The notes below the pieces were generated by a model that worked only from the letters and a program-made list of their open reading frames with translations, did no database searches and was not told the DNA's origin. Positions 32,466-41,400 of a DNA stretch of 64,000 bases are shown one piece after another (the stretch's first letter is position 1; each line of letters begins with the position of its first letter). Origin of the DNA: Actinomycetospora corticicola. Its GTDB lineage: Bacteria; Actinomycetota; Actinomycetes; Mycobacteriales; Pseudonocardiaceae. Where the stretch lies: NCBI RefSeq assembly GCF_013409505.1, contig NZ_JACCBN010000001.1, positions 930,001-994,000 of the forward strand, written 5' to 3'. The position numbers and the translations under genes were made by a program.

Positions 32466-32516
32466 GAACGAGCGGCACTGTCGCAGCATCTATGTGTGCG
32501 ACAGTGCCGTTCGTTC
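32466..32516. repeat. R2 palindrome, copy 3 (intergenic, between convergent genes)
   Basis: GAACGAGCGGCACTGTCGCA with its near-complement ending GTTCGTTC. Placed between two convergent genes, it may serve as a bidirectional terminator. Confidence 0.85.
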
Positions 32517-32532
32517 ACTTCGGGGGCGGCCG

Positions 32533-33744
32533 TCAGGAAGCCCGAGCCGGCTCCAGGTCGCGCAGCGCACCGGACGCGCCGACCACGAGCACCACGACCA
32601 CCCACACCGCGACCACCGAGAACCCGGCCGCCACGGGCGACCCGACCTCCGCCACGACGCCCGCCAGCCCGATGCCCGCCGGGGCGGCCACCTGCAACAG
32701 CGCGTTCTGCAGCGAGAGCACCCGGCCGTGGGCGGCGTCGGGGATCCGCTCGGCCTGCAGCACCCCGAGGATCGCGCCGAGGGTGGCGTTCGACAGGCCG
32801 AGCACCGCGGCTCCGGCGAGCACGACGACGGGCGAGGCGAGCGTCGCGATCGCGAGGAACCCGCCCGTGGTGCCGACGAGCGCCCCGACGGTCCACCGGC
32901 CGCGGGAGCCGCGCACCCCCGCCGTCGTGAAGACCGCCGTGCCGACCAGCATGCCGAGGGCGAGCGCGGTGAGGACGAGCCCGAGGAGGTCGGGTCGGCC
33001 GAGGGCGGTGAACCAGACCGGCAGCACGAGGCCCTGGAGTCCGCCGAGGACGACGGCGAGGCCCAGGGTGAGCCCGACCGTGCCGGAGAGGAACCGGCTC
33101 CGTCGCAGGACTCGCGCACCGGCGGCCAGTTCGGCGACGACCGAGGTCCGCACCGGCGCCTCCGTGATCGCGCCGAGCCGACCCGGCAGCACGAGTGTGA
33201 GCAGCGCGGCCGCGGCCGAGGTGGCGGCGGTGACGAGCAGGACGGTGCTGCCGTCGAACACCGTGAGCAGGATGCCGGCGGCGGCCGGACCGATCACCAG
33301 GGCGATCGAGGTCATGGCCTGGCGCAGACCGACGAGGCGTTCCAGGGACACCCCCGTGTGCCGGGCGACGGCGGGCACGAGGACCTGGCGGGCGGTCAGG
33401 CCCGGGACGTCGCCGAACGCCCCGACGATCGCGAGCGCCACGAGCCAGCCCAGGGTCAGGCCCGACACCAGGTCGACCACCGGGATCGCCGCCACGGCGA
33501 GCGCGGAGACGACGTCGGCGAGGATCGAACTCGTCCGACGGTTCGTCCGGTCGATGACGACGCCCGCGGCCAGCCCCACGAGGAGGGCCGGTCCGGCGGT
33601 CGCCAGCGAGACGACCCCGACGCTCCCCGGACTGCCCGTCACCTGCAGGACGATCAGCGGGAGCGCCACCGCGGCGAGCCCGTTGCCGAGCAGGCTGAGC
33701 AGGTGGGCGCCGAGGTAGGCGAGGGCGACGACGGGCACGGTCAC
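32533..33744 (-). CDS. MFS exporter
   Basis: A 403-residue twelve-helix permease of the drug-exporter type (MFS_3-like): LLSLLGNGLAAVALPLIVLQ, GPALLVGLAAGVVIDRTNRR and FGDVPGLTARQVLVPAVA are typical. The substrate is unknown. GTG 33744 overlaps the stop of the upstream membrane-protein gene (GTGA), so the two are coupled. Confidence 0.85.
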   Translation of the reverse strand: MTVPVVALAYLGAHLLSLLGNGLAAVALPLIVLQVTGSPGSVGVVSLATAGPALLVGLAAGVVIDRTNRRTSSILADVVSALAVAAIPVVDLVSGLTLGWLVALAIVGAFGDVPGLTARQVLVPAVARHTGVSLERLVGLRQAMTSIALVIGPAAAGILLTVFDGSTVLLVTAATSAAAALLTLVLPGRLGAITEAPVRTSVVAELAAGARVLRRSRFLSGTVGLTLGLAVVLGGLQGLVLPVWFTALGRPDLLGLVLTALALGMLVGTAVFTTAGVRGSRGRWTVGALVGTTGGFLAIATLASPVVVLAGAAVLGLSNATLGAILGVLQAERIPDAAHGRVLSLQNALLQVAAPAGIGLAGVVAEVGSPVAAGFSVVAVWVVVVLVVGASGALRDLEPARAS

Positions 33745-34460
33745 CGCCGCCGGTCGACGAGGCGTCCCCGCAGGGTGAGGGCACGTTCCACCGCCGCGAG
33801 GGCGCCCACCACCCCGATCACCGTCAGCCACCCCGCGGACAGCGTGTACGGCAGGACGAGCGTCCCGACCCGCTCGGCGACCTCGGGCCGGCGGGTCACG
33901 GCCTGCGCGGCGTGCAGCAGTTCGATCGCCCCGCAGGCGAGGACCAGGAGGCCCGCGACGATGCCGAGGGCGTGGCTCGTCGTCGGGAAGCGGCGGTCGA
34001 AGCCCGCGCGGCGGCCCTCGAGGGTGCGCGGATGCGGGGTCAGGGTCCGGGTCGTCCCGTCGGGCCCGACGTGGGCGACCCGCTTCAGGCCGTGCTCGTT
34101 CTCGGCGATCTCCACGACCCCGCCGGACACGGCGAAGGTCGCGGGCAGGCGGGACCGAGCGACCTGGACGCCGTCGCGGTAGAGCCTGGCGACGCCGTGC
34201 CCGGTGTTCGGGTCGGCGCCGTACCGGATGTCGACGTCGAGCCGGTGGTCCTCGAGGTCGAGCCCGAAGCGGGTCCGGGTGAACACGTGCCAGAGGCGGA
34301 ACTCGGGCAGGCGGCTCCCGTCGCCGGGACGTACGCGGGCGAGCTGTCGCTGTCGGCGGAACGTGGTGAGCATGGCGCCGACGCTCGCCCGTGCCGTCGC
34401 GGCATCCTCCAGCGTGAGTGGTCCACGCCACAGCGGGGCTTGAGGGTGCCGCGACGGCAT
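33741..34460 (-). CDS. Two-helix membrane protein of unknown function
   Basis: A 239-residue protein with a soluble N-terminal part of about 150 residues. Its strand-rich blocks (LDVDIRYGADPNTGHGVARLYRDG) suggest a lipocalin- or transthyretin-like beta fold. Two membrane helices follow (HALGIVAGLLVLACGAIEL and LSAGWLTVIGVVGALAAV). No family recognised. ATG 34460 has AGGAGA upstream. It is coupled to the MFS exporter and may assist it. Its start is only 16 bases from the divergent peptidase start. Confidence 0.65.
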   Translation of the reverse strand: MPSRHPQAPLWRGPLTLEDAATARASVGAMLTTFRRQRQLARVRPGDGSRLPEFRLWHVFTRTRFGLDLEDHRLDVDIRYGADPNTGHGVARLYRDGVQVARSRLPATFAVSGGVVEIAENEHGLKRVAHVGPDGTTRTLTPHPRTLEGRRAGFDRRFPTTSHALGIVAGLLVLACGAIELLHAAQAVTRRPEVAERVGTLVLPYTLSAGWLTVIGVVGALAAVERALTLRGRLVDRRR

Positions 34461-34476
34461 CGTTTCTCCTGCCCGC

Positions 34477-36381
34477 ATGACCCGATCCAGCGTCCAGACC
34501 CAGCCCGTGTCCGTGGAGGACCTGTTCGCGCCGCCCGAGCGCGGCCGCCCGTCGATCTCCCCGGACGGACGGCGGCTCGCCTTCCTCGCCCCGTGGCGCT
34601 CCCGGCTCAACGTGTGGGTCGTCGAGCTGTCCGGGGACGGGCAGGTCGACCTCGACGACGCCCGCCGCGTCACCGCCGACGACCACCGTCCCGTCATCGA
34701 CGTCCGGTGGACCGCCGACCCGCGCCACCTGCTCTACCTCCAGGACGACGACGGGGACGAGAACCATCACGTCTTCCGTGTCGACCTCGACGACCCGGAC
34801 GCCGACGCCGTCGACCTGACGCCGTTCCCGGGCGCGCGCGTCTGGGAGATGGTGGAGGTGCCCGGGCTGCCCGGGTCCGTCGTCGTGAGCCTCAACCACG
34901 TCGACCCCGCCCGCATCGACCTGTGCGAGCTCGACGTCGCGACCGGCGAGCTCACCGTCCTCGCCGAGGGCGGCGACGGCGCGTCCTGGTTCGTGACGAG
35001 CCGGCGGGAGCTCTACGAGGTCGCGGTCACCGAGGCCGGGTGGGAGCTGCGGCAGGGCCTTCCCGACGGCGGGCGGCGGGTGGTCACCACGTTCGCCGGC
35101 GACGACCACCCCTACGGCCCGATGACGCGGCCCGCCCCCGACGGCGCGAGCCTCTGGTTCGGCACGTACGGCGACCACGACCAGCTCGCACCCGCCCGGC
35201 TCGACCTCGCGACCGGCGAGGTCACCGAGATCGACCGGCACCCGACGCACGACCTCGACACGATCTCCGTGGTCGCCCCGCTGCTGCCGTCGCCCTGGAT
35301 CACCGACCGGGCGAGCGGCGAGCTGATCGGCGTGCGCTACTCCCGCGAACGCCAGGTGATCCGCCCGCTGACCGAGCCGTTCGCCCGGGTCCTCTCCGCG
35401 CTGGAGGGGCTCGCCGACGGTGACCTCGGCGCCGTCTCCTCGGACCGGTCCGGTCGGTTCTGGGTGGCGTCGTTCGCCGACGACCGCGACCCGTCGTCGT
35501 GGCTCTACGACGACCGCACCGGCCGGGCGCAGCTCCTCCTTCGCCCCCTCGGGCGCCTCGACCCGGCGGCGCTGGCCCCCACCCAGGCGGTGTCGATCAC
35601 CGCGCGGGACGGGCTGGAGCTGCCGACCTACCTCACGGCACCGGTCGGGTTCGACCCCGAGGAGCACGCGGCGCCGCCGATGGTCCTCATGCCGCACGGC
35701 GGGCCCTGGTTCCGCGACCTGTGGAGCCTCGACCTGCAGTCCCAGTACTTCGTCAGCCGCGGCTACACGGTGCTGCGGCCGCAGTTCCGCGGGTCGACGG
35801 GGTTCGGCCGCCGACACCTGCAGGCCGCGATGGGGGAGTTCGCGGGCGCGATGCACGACGACCTGGTCGACGCGGTCGAGTGGGCCGTGACCCACGGCTA
35901 CGCCGACCCGTCCCGGGTCGCGATCTTCGGCGGGTCCTACGGCGGGTACGCCACGCTGGTCGGGGTGACGTTCACGCCGCACCTCTTCGCGGCCGCCGTC
36001 GACTACGTGGGGGTGTCGGACCTGGCGGCCACCATGCGCAGCTTCCCCGAGGCGGTACGGCCGGGGCTCCGGCACAACTTCCACCGCTACGTCGGCGACC
36101 CGGACGACCCGGAGCAGCTCGCCGACATGCTCGCGCGGTCCCCGATCTCGCACCTCGACCGCGTCGAGACGCCCCTCATGATCTTCCAGGGGGCGAACGA
36201 CGTGCGGGTGAAGCAGTCGGAGTCCGACAACGTCGTCGAGCGGCTCCGCGACCGCGGGGTGGAGGTGGCCTACCGGGTCTTCGCCGACGAGGGGCACGCC
36301 TTCGTCAACCCCGAGAACCTCATGACGATGTTCCGGGAGGCGGGGGAGTTCCTGGCGCAGCATCTCGGCGGGCGGCCCTGA
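34477..36381 (+). CDS. S9-family prolyl-oligopeptidase-like peptidase
   Basis: A 634-residue cytoplasmic serine peptidase of the acylaminoacyl/dipeptidyl peptidase group. It has an N-terminal beta-propeller (from RRLAFLAPWRSRLNVWVV) and a C-terminal alpha/beta-hydrolase domain. The nucleophile is in FGGSYGGYAT (about residue 487), the acid in GANDVRV (about 574) and the His in DEGHAFVN (about 606). The oxyanion region MPHGGPWFRD is typical. The gene lacks room for a promoter of its own between the divergent starts, so the promoter must lie inside the neighbouring gene. It overlaps the convergent MerR gene by 62 bases. Confidence 0.92.
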   Translation: MTRSSVQTQPVSVEDLFAPPERGRPSISPDGRRLAFLAPWRSRLNVWVVELSGDGQVDLDDARRVTADDHRPVIDVRWTADPRHLLYLQDDDGDENHHVFRVDLDDPDADAVDLTPFPGARVWEMVEVPGLPGSVVVSLNHVDPARIDLCELDVATGELTVLAEGGDGASWFVTSRRELYEVAVTEAGWELRQGLPDGGRRVVTTFAGDDHPYGPMTRPAPDGASLWFGTYGDHDQLAPARLDLATGEVTEIDRHPTHDLDTISVVAPLLPSPWITDRASGELIGVRYSRERQVIRPLTEPFARVLSALEGLADGDLGAVSSDRSGRFWVASFADDRDPSSWLYDDRTGRAQLLLRPLGRLDPAALAPTQAVSITARDGLELPTYLTAPVGFDPEEHAAPPMVLMPHGGPWFRDLWSLDLQSQYFVSRGYTVLRPQFRGSTGFGRRHLQAAMGEFAGAMHDDLVDAVEWAVTHGYADPSRVAIFGGSYGGYATLVGVTFTPHLFAAAVDYVGVSDLAATMRSFPEAVRPGLRHNFHRYVGDPDDPEQLADMLARSPISHLDRVETPLMIFQGANDVRVKQSESDNVVERLRDRGVEVAYRVFADEGHAFVNPENLMTMFREAGEFLAQHLGGRP

Positions 36382-37090
36382 CCCGACCGAGCGCCCGCAG
36401 CCGCCGGAGGACGTCGAGCTGGGCGGGGTTGAACACCTCCGCCGAGACCTGCTCGACCGTCCTCCGGTAGTGCTGCGGGTCGGACGCCCCGAGGCGGTCG
36501 ATGCCGGGGAAGCGTTCGCGGAGGACGTGGAGGTCCTCCAGCATCCGCCGCGCGAGGTCGTCCCGCGCGTTCTCGTCGGCGTCCGGCGGCAGCGCGTCGA
36601 ACTCGTCGTCGGTCGCCGACCGGGCGTCGTCGGTCAGCAGCTCCGCGTAGACGCTGCGCTGGTCCGCGGGCAGCAGCCGGCCCATCACCGTCGCGAAGCG
36701 CCGGTCGGGCTCGGAGAGCGTGGCGGCCTTCCCGACGACGGCGAACTCGGCCGGGAGGTCGGTCGGCAGCCGCGCCTCGAGCATCGCCGCGACCTCCTCG
36801 CGCACCTCCTGCAGCCGCTCGATCTGCGCGACGAGGTCGGCGTCGAGGGCCCGCAGCGCCTCCTCCGGGTGCTCGTCGGCGTCGCCGAGCTCGGCGATCT
36901 GGGCCAGCCCGAAGCCGAGCCCCACGAGCCGGGTGATGCGCAGCAGGCGGATCAGGTGGGTCACGCCGTACTGCTTGTAGCCGTTCGACCGCCGCTCGGG
37001 CTCCGGGAGGAGCCCGACGTCGTGGTAGTGCCGCACGCTGCGCAGGCTCGTGCCGGCGAGGTCGGCGATCTCCCGGGTGCTCCAGGTCAT
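36320..37090 (-). CDS. MerR-family regulator
   Basis: A 256-residue protein with an N-terminal MerR helix-turn-helix (TSLRSVRHYHDVGLLPEPERRSNGYKQY split over residues 14-41), a coiled-coil dimer helix (about 75-100) and a long acidic helical effector domain. No metal-binding Cys pattern, so probably a small-molecule sensor. ATG 37090 overlaps the stop of the upstream DUF3159 gene (ATGA). The last 20 residues run antisense into the peptidase gene. Confidence 0.83.
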   Translation of the reverse strand: MTWSTREIADLAGTSLRSVRHYHDVGLLPEPERRSNGYKQYGVTHLIRLLRITRLVGLGFGLAQIAELGDADEHPEEALRALDADLVAQIERLQEVREEVAAMLEARLPTDLPAEFAVVGKAATLSEPDRRFATVMGRLLPADQRSVYAELLTDDARSATDDEFDALPPDADENARDDLARRMLEDLHVLRERFPGIDRLGASDPQHYRRTVEQVSAEVFNPAQLDVLRRLRALGRVRAARRDAAPGTPPPPGTSS

Positions 37091-37725
37091 CGGCTGCTCC
37101 GAGCGGCCACCCGCGCGGGGGTGACGAGACGGTGGGTGGTCCGGCGGAAGGCCCAGAAGACCACGAGGCTGACCAGCGCCGTCAAGGGGACGCCGAGGAC
37201 GATCCGCGCGGTGGCGAGGCCCGCGACCGACCCCGTCCACCACAGCAGGCCGCTGACCAGCGCCCGCGCCCCGAACATGGCCGCGACGGCGAGCGTGGCG
37301 AGATCGTGCGCGCGGCGCGACGGCCGGTCGGAGCGCCACGGGTGGCCACCACCGTGCAGCGCGTTCCAGAGCAGCCCGGTCACGGGCCGGCCGACCACGA
37401 ACGACGCCGCGGTGGGCCCGAACAGGAGCGCGGACGTGACGATGCCGACGAGGAAGAAGTCGGTCGCCGAGCCGGTCCACAGGGCGATCCCGGCCGCGAC
37501 CGCCACGCCGAGGATCCCGCCGAGCGCGGCCGCGGTCTCCTCGCCCCGGAGCTTGCGGATCACCCCGAACACCAGCGCGACGCCGAGCGCGACCCCCGCG
37601 GTCACCGGCAGGCTCGTGACGTTCGTCAGGACGGCGAACACGACCTGGGGCAGCCCGGTGCCGACGATGCCCCACCAGCCGCCGAGGCGGTCGAGTACGG
37701 TCAGGTGTGGTGTCTCGGTGAGCAT
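37087..37725 (-). CDS. DUF3159 membrane protein
   Basis: A 212-residue protein with about six membrane helices and the actinobacterial DUF3159 pattern: LGGWWGIVGTGLPQVVFAV at the start, GPTAASFVVGRPVTGLLWNAL in the middle. Function unknown. ATG 37725 is the first Met before this pattern. It is coupled to the MerR gene, which may regulate it. Confidence 0.8.
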   Translation of the reverse strand: MLTETPHLTVLDRLGGWWGIVGTGLPQVVFAVLTNVTSLPVTAGVALGVALVFGVIRKLRGEETAAALGGILGVAVAAGIALWTGSATDFFLVGIVTSALLFGPTAASFVVGRPVTGLLWNALHGGGHPWRSDRPSRRAHDLATLAVAAMFGARALVSGLLWWTGSVAGLATARIVLGVPLTALVSLVVFWAFRRTTHRLVTPARVAARSSR

Positions 37726-37777
37726 GCCCGGCAGGACACGCCATGCCGTCGCGGCACACTCAAGGTGGCTTCGCCCC

Positions 37778-37817
37778 GTGAGTACTTTTCCGTGCCCCAG
37801 CACGGATGACTACTCAC
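37778..37817. terminator. R3 palindrome, 40 bases, over the TetR stop codon
   Basis: GTGAGTAC...TCCGTGC-CCCA-GCACGGA...TACTCAC, imperfect. It contains the TAG stop of the TetR gene on the minus strand and shares the GTGAG ends and 40-base length of the palindromes at 41595 and 50571. Confidence 0.7.
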
Positions 37818-38403
37818 AGGGCCGCAGGCCACCCAGCGCCACGTACGCCGCCACCGCGGCCTCGACCAGGTCGCCGCGCACCTCCGGGTCCTCGTCGATC
37901 CGCTCCGCGAACCGTCGGACGACGCCGGTGATCGCCTCCGAGACGTGCATCGGTGCCATGACGGGCGCCGCCCGACCCTCGGCCGCCAGGCGGGTGAGGA
38001 ACCGGGCGTTGCGCCGGTGCACGCGGTCGAGCAGCTCGGCCTGCACCGAGGAGTACGCGGGGTCGGTGCGCGCGAGCTGGGCGAGGACCTCGAGCACCCG
38101 GCGGTGGCGCACCGTGAGATCGAGGTAGTCGGTGATGGCCCGTCGGGCGATGGCCAGGGGGTCGGCGGTGTCCCGGATCTCCTGCGCGGCCAGGACGTCG
38201 TCGCGGACCCGGGCGACCAGCGCGGCCACCACGTCGGCCTTGCCGCCCGGGAAGTGCGCGTAGACCGTCGGGCGCGTGACCCCGGCGGCCTCCGCCAGCT
38301 CGCCGACCGACGCCGCGTCCACGCCGCGGCGCACGAGTACGCCCTCCGCACCCGCGAGGATCGCCTCGCGGGTGCTGACCGGGTGGCTCACCGGGTGGCT
38401 CAC
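37810..38403 (-). CDS. TetR-family regulator of the carboxylase/ligase cluster
   Basis: A 197-residue repressor with the helix-turn-helix at about residues 33-55 (GVTRPTVYAHFPGGKADVV). GTG 38403 overlaps the carboxylase stop (GTGA). The first 12 bases, GTGAGCCACCCG, are tandemly duplicated, giving MSHPVSHPVS and two equivalent starts. It probably responds to an acyl-CoA or fatty acid and represses the operon; that is inference from position. The stop lies inside an R3 palindrome. Confidence 0.85.
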   Translation of the reverse strand: MSHPVSHPVSTREAILAGAEGVLVRRGVDAASVGELAEAAGVTRPTVYAHFPGGKADVVAALVARVRDDVLAAQEIRDTADPLAIARRAITDYLDLTVRHRRVLEVLAQLARTDPAYSSVQAELLDRVHRRNARFLTRLAAEGRAAPVMAPMHVSEAITGVVRRFAERIDEDPEVRGDLVEAAVAAYVALGGLRPCE

Positions 38404-41400
38404 CGGGTGTCGACGATCGTCCGGCGCGGCGGCAGCGGACCGTCGGCCGCGTCGAGGGCGGCGAGCACGACGGCGGCGGTGTCGGCCGGGTCGATCACGT
38501 CGTCGATCTCCACCACCTCGGCGGCCGACAGGGCCTTGCCCTGCTCGTAGAGGGCCGCGACGAGCTCGTCGTAGCGGGCCTGCCGCGACCCGTCGTCGGG
38601 AAGGGCGGCCAGTTCCTTCGCGTAGCCGAGGCGCACCGCGCCCTCGAGCCCCATCCCGCCGAACTCGCCGCTCGGCCACGCGACCGTCGCCACCGGCACC
38701 CGCATCGACCCGCCGGCCATCGCCATCGCGCCGAGTCCGTAGGCCTTGCGCAGGACGACGCACACCACCGGGACCCGGAGGTTCGCGCCGGTCACGAACA
38801 TCCGCGAGAAACGCCGGACCGTCGCGGTGGCCTCGGCGTCGGGACCGACCATGAAGCCCGGGGTGTCGCACAGCGAGACCACCGGCAGCCCGCGGGCGTC
38901 GCAGAGCTGCAGGAACCGCGCCGCCTTCTCCGCGGCCTCCGCGTCGATCGCGCCGCCGAGCCGACGCGGGTCGTTCGCCATCAGCCCGATGGGCCGCCCC
39001 GCCAGCCGCGCGAACGCCGTCACGACCCCGACCCCGTACCGCGGCCGCAGCTCCAGCACCGACCCCGAGTCGACCAGCGCGTCGACCGCCGCCCGGACGT
39101 CGTAGACGCGCAGCCGGTTCTCCGGGACGACGTGGCGGAGCCGCCGCTGGTCGGGTCGCTCGCCGGGGACGACGCGGTCGAGCGCGAGGTAGCGCCGGGC
39201 CACCCCGACCGCGGCCGCCTCGTCGTCGACCAGCACGTCGACGACGCCGTTCGGGACCTGGACGGCCGTCGGCCCGACGTCGTGCGGGTCGACCTCGCCC
39301 AGCCCGCCGCCCGCGATCATGGCCGGGCCGCCCATCCCGAGGTTCGCGCCCTCGACCGCGACGACGAGGTCGGCGCAGCCGGCGAGCGCGGCATTCCCGG
39401 CGAAGCAGTACCCGGCGACCACGGCCACCGTCGGGACCCGCCCCGAGAGCTGCGCGAACAGGGCGAACGTCGGGACGTCGAGCTGGGCGACCGCGATCGT
39501 GTCGGTCTCCCCGGGCCGTCCGCCGCCGCCCTCGGCGAACAGGACGACGGGCAGGTCGTGGTCGAGCGCGAGCTGCAGGGCGCGGTCGGTCTTGGCGTGC
39601 GAGAGGACGCCCTGGGTGCCGGCGAGGACGGTGTAGTCGTAGGCGAGGACCACCACGCGCCGGCCGTCGACGGCGCCGATCCCGGTGACGATCCCGTCCG
39701 CCGGGGTGCGTTCCCGCAGGTCCTGCAGCGTGCGCCGCTTCCGCTGCGCGGCCACGGCGAAGGCGCCGTACTCGACGAACGTGCCCTCGTCGCAGAGGTC
39801 GGCCACGTTCTCGCGGGCGGTGCGTCGACCGGCGTCCCGACGGCGGGTCACGGCGGCCGGGCGGGCCTCGTCGGCGGTGAGGCGGCGCCGGTCGAGCACC
39901 TCGGCCAGGTCGGGGCGGACGTGGTCGGGGTCGACGTCGGCGTTCTCGGCTGCGGCGGTGTCGTGGTCCCCGGGCTCCAGCAGCGCGAGCACGTCGCCCT
40001 CGGCCACGACGTCCCCGACCGCGACCCGCACGGCCGTGACCGTGCCGCCCGCCGGTGCACCGAGGACGTGCTCCATCTTCATCGCCTCGAGCACGACGAC
40101 GGGTGCGCCGGCGGCGACGGTGTGTCCGGGCTCGGCCTCGACCGCGACGACGGTGCCGGCCATCTCCGCCCGGAGCGCCGCGCCTTCCTGCCCGTCCGGC
40201 GTGAGGGGAACCCTCGTGCCGATAGAGCGCTCGGATCCTCCCCTCACGATCTCGGGGAGCAGCCGCTCGACCAGTCCTGTGTCGGGCGCGAGCACCTCCG
40301 GGCGGGCGAGGAGCGCCCGCAGCACCGGGATCGTCGTCGGGACCCCGTCGAGGTCGAACGTCGCGAGCGCCCGGTCGAGGTGGGCGAGGGCGCGGGGCAG
40401 GTCGGCGTCGTGCACCACGACCTTGGCGAGCAGCGAGTCGTACCGCGGGTCGACGACGAGCCCCGCCCGACCGTGCGTGTCCACCCGCACGCCCCGCCCG
40501 GACGGCGGCGTGAAGCGGGTGAGCGTGCCCGCCGTGCTGCGCACCGAGGCGTCGGCGCCGAGCGTCTCGGCGCACACCCGGGCCTGGACGGCCACGCCGC
40601 GTGGGACCGTCGGGAGGGCGAGGTCGGCGAGCCGGGCCCCGTCGGCGACCCGGAGGGCGGCCACCACGAGGTCGACGCCGAGCACCTCCTCGGTGACCGT
40701 GTGCTCCACCTGCAGACGCGGGTTGACCTCGAGGAACGCGACCTCGGCGCCGGCGACGAGGAACTCGACGGTCGCGAGTCCCCGGAGCTCGGTGGAGGTA
40801 CCGAGGGCGTGTGCGTGCTCGTGGAGCCGGGCCCGGACGTCGTCGGGGAGGTCCGGCGCCGGAGCGATCTCCACCATCTTCTGGTGCCGACGCTGCAGGC
40901 TGCAGTCGCGGTCGGCGAGCACCACGACCTCGCGGGAGTCGCCGAGCAGCTGCACCTCGACGTGCCGCGCACCCTCGAGGTAGCGCTCGACGAACACCCG
41001 GTCGTCGCCGAACGCGGCCTTGGCCTCCGCGGCCGCCGCCCGGCGGGCCTCGTCGAGCTCGGTCCGGTCCCGGACGACTCGCATGCCCCGCCCGCCCCCG
41101 CCGGACACGGCCTTCACGACGACGGGTGTGGTGCCATCGTCGTCGAGGACCGGCACGCCGAGCTCCGCCGCGCGCTCGCGCGCCCGGGCCTTGTCGCCGA
41201 ACTCCTCGAGCGTGGCGGGGGAGGGGCCGACGAACACGATCCCGGCGTCCTCGCAGGCACGGGCCAGCGCCGGGTTCTCGGAGAGGAACCCGTAGCCGGG
41301 GTGCACCGCGTCGGCGCCGGCCTCCTTCGCCGCCGCAATAACCACGTCGACGTCGAGGTACGCGGCAGGCCCGGTGCCGGGGAGCCGCAACCCCCGTGGC

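Noticed and set aside
9183-32516. R2 copies as part of a CRISPR array
   Set aside because: The copies are thousands of bases apart, without regular spacers or cas genes.
32533-36363. A 1276-codon minus-strand frame suggesting one giant protein
   Set aside because: Only its last third is real (the MFS exporter from GTG 33744). The rest is antisense to the S9 peptidase and the wrong frame of the membrane-protein gene.
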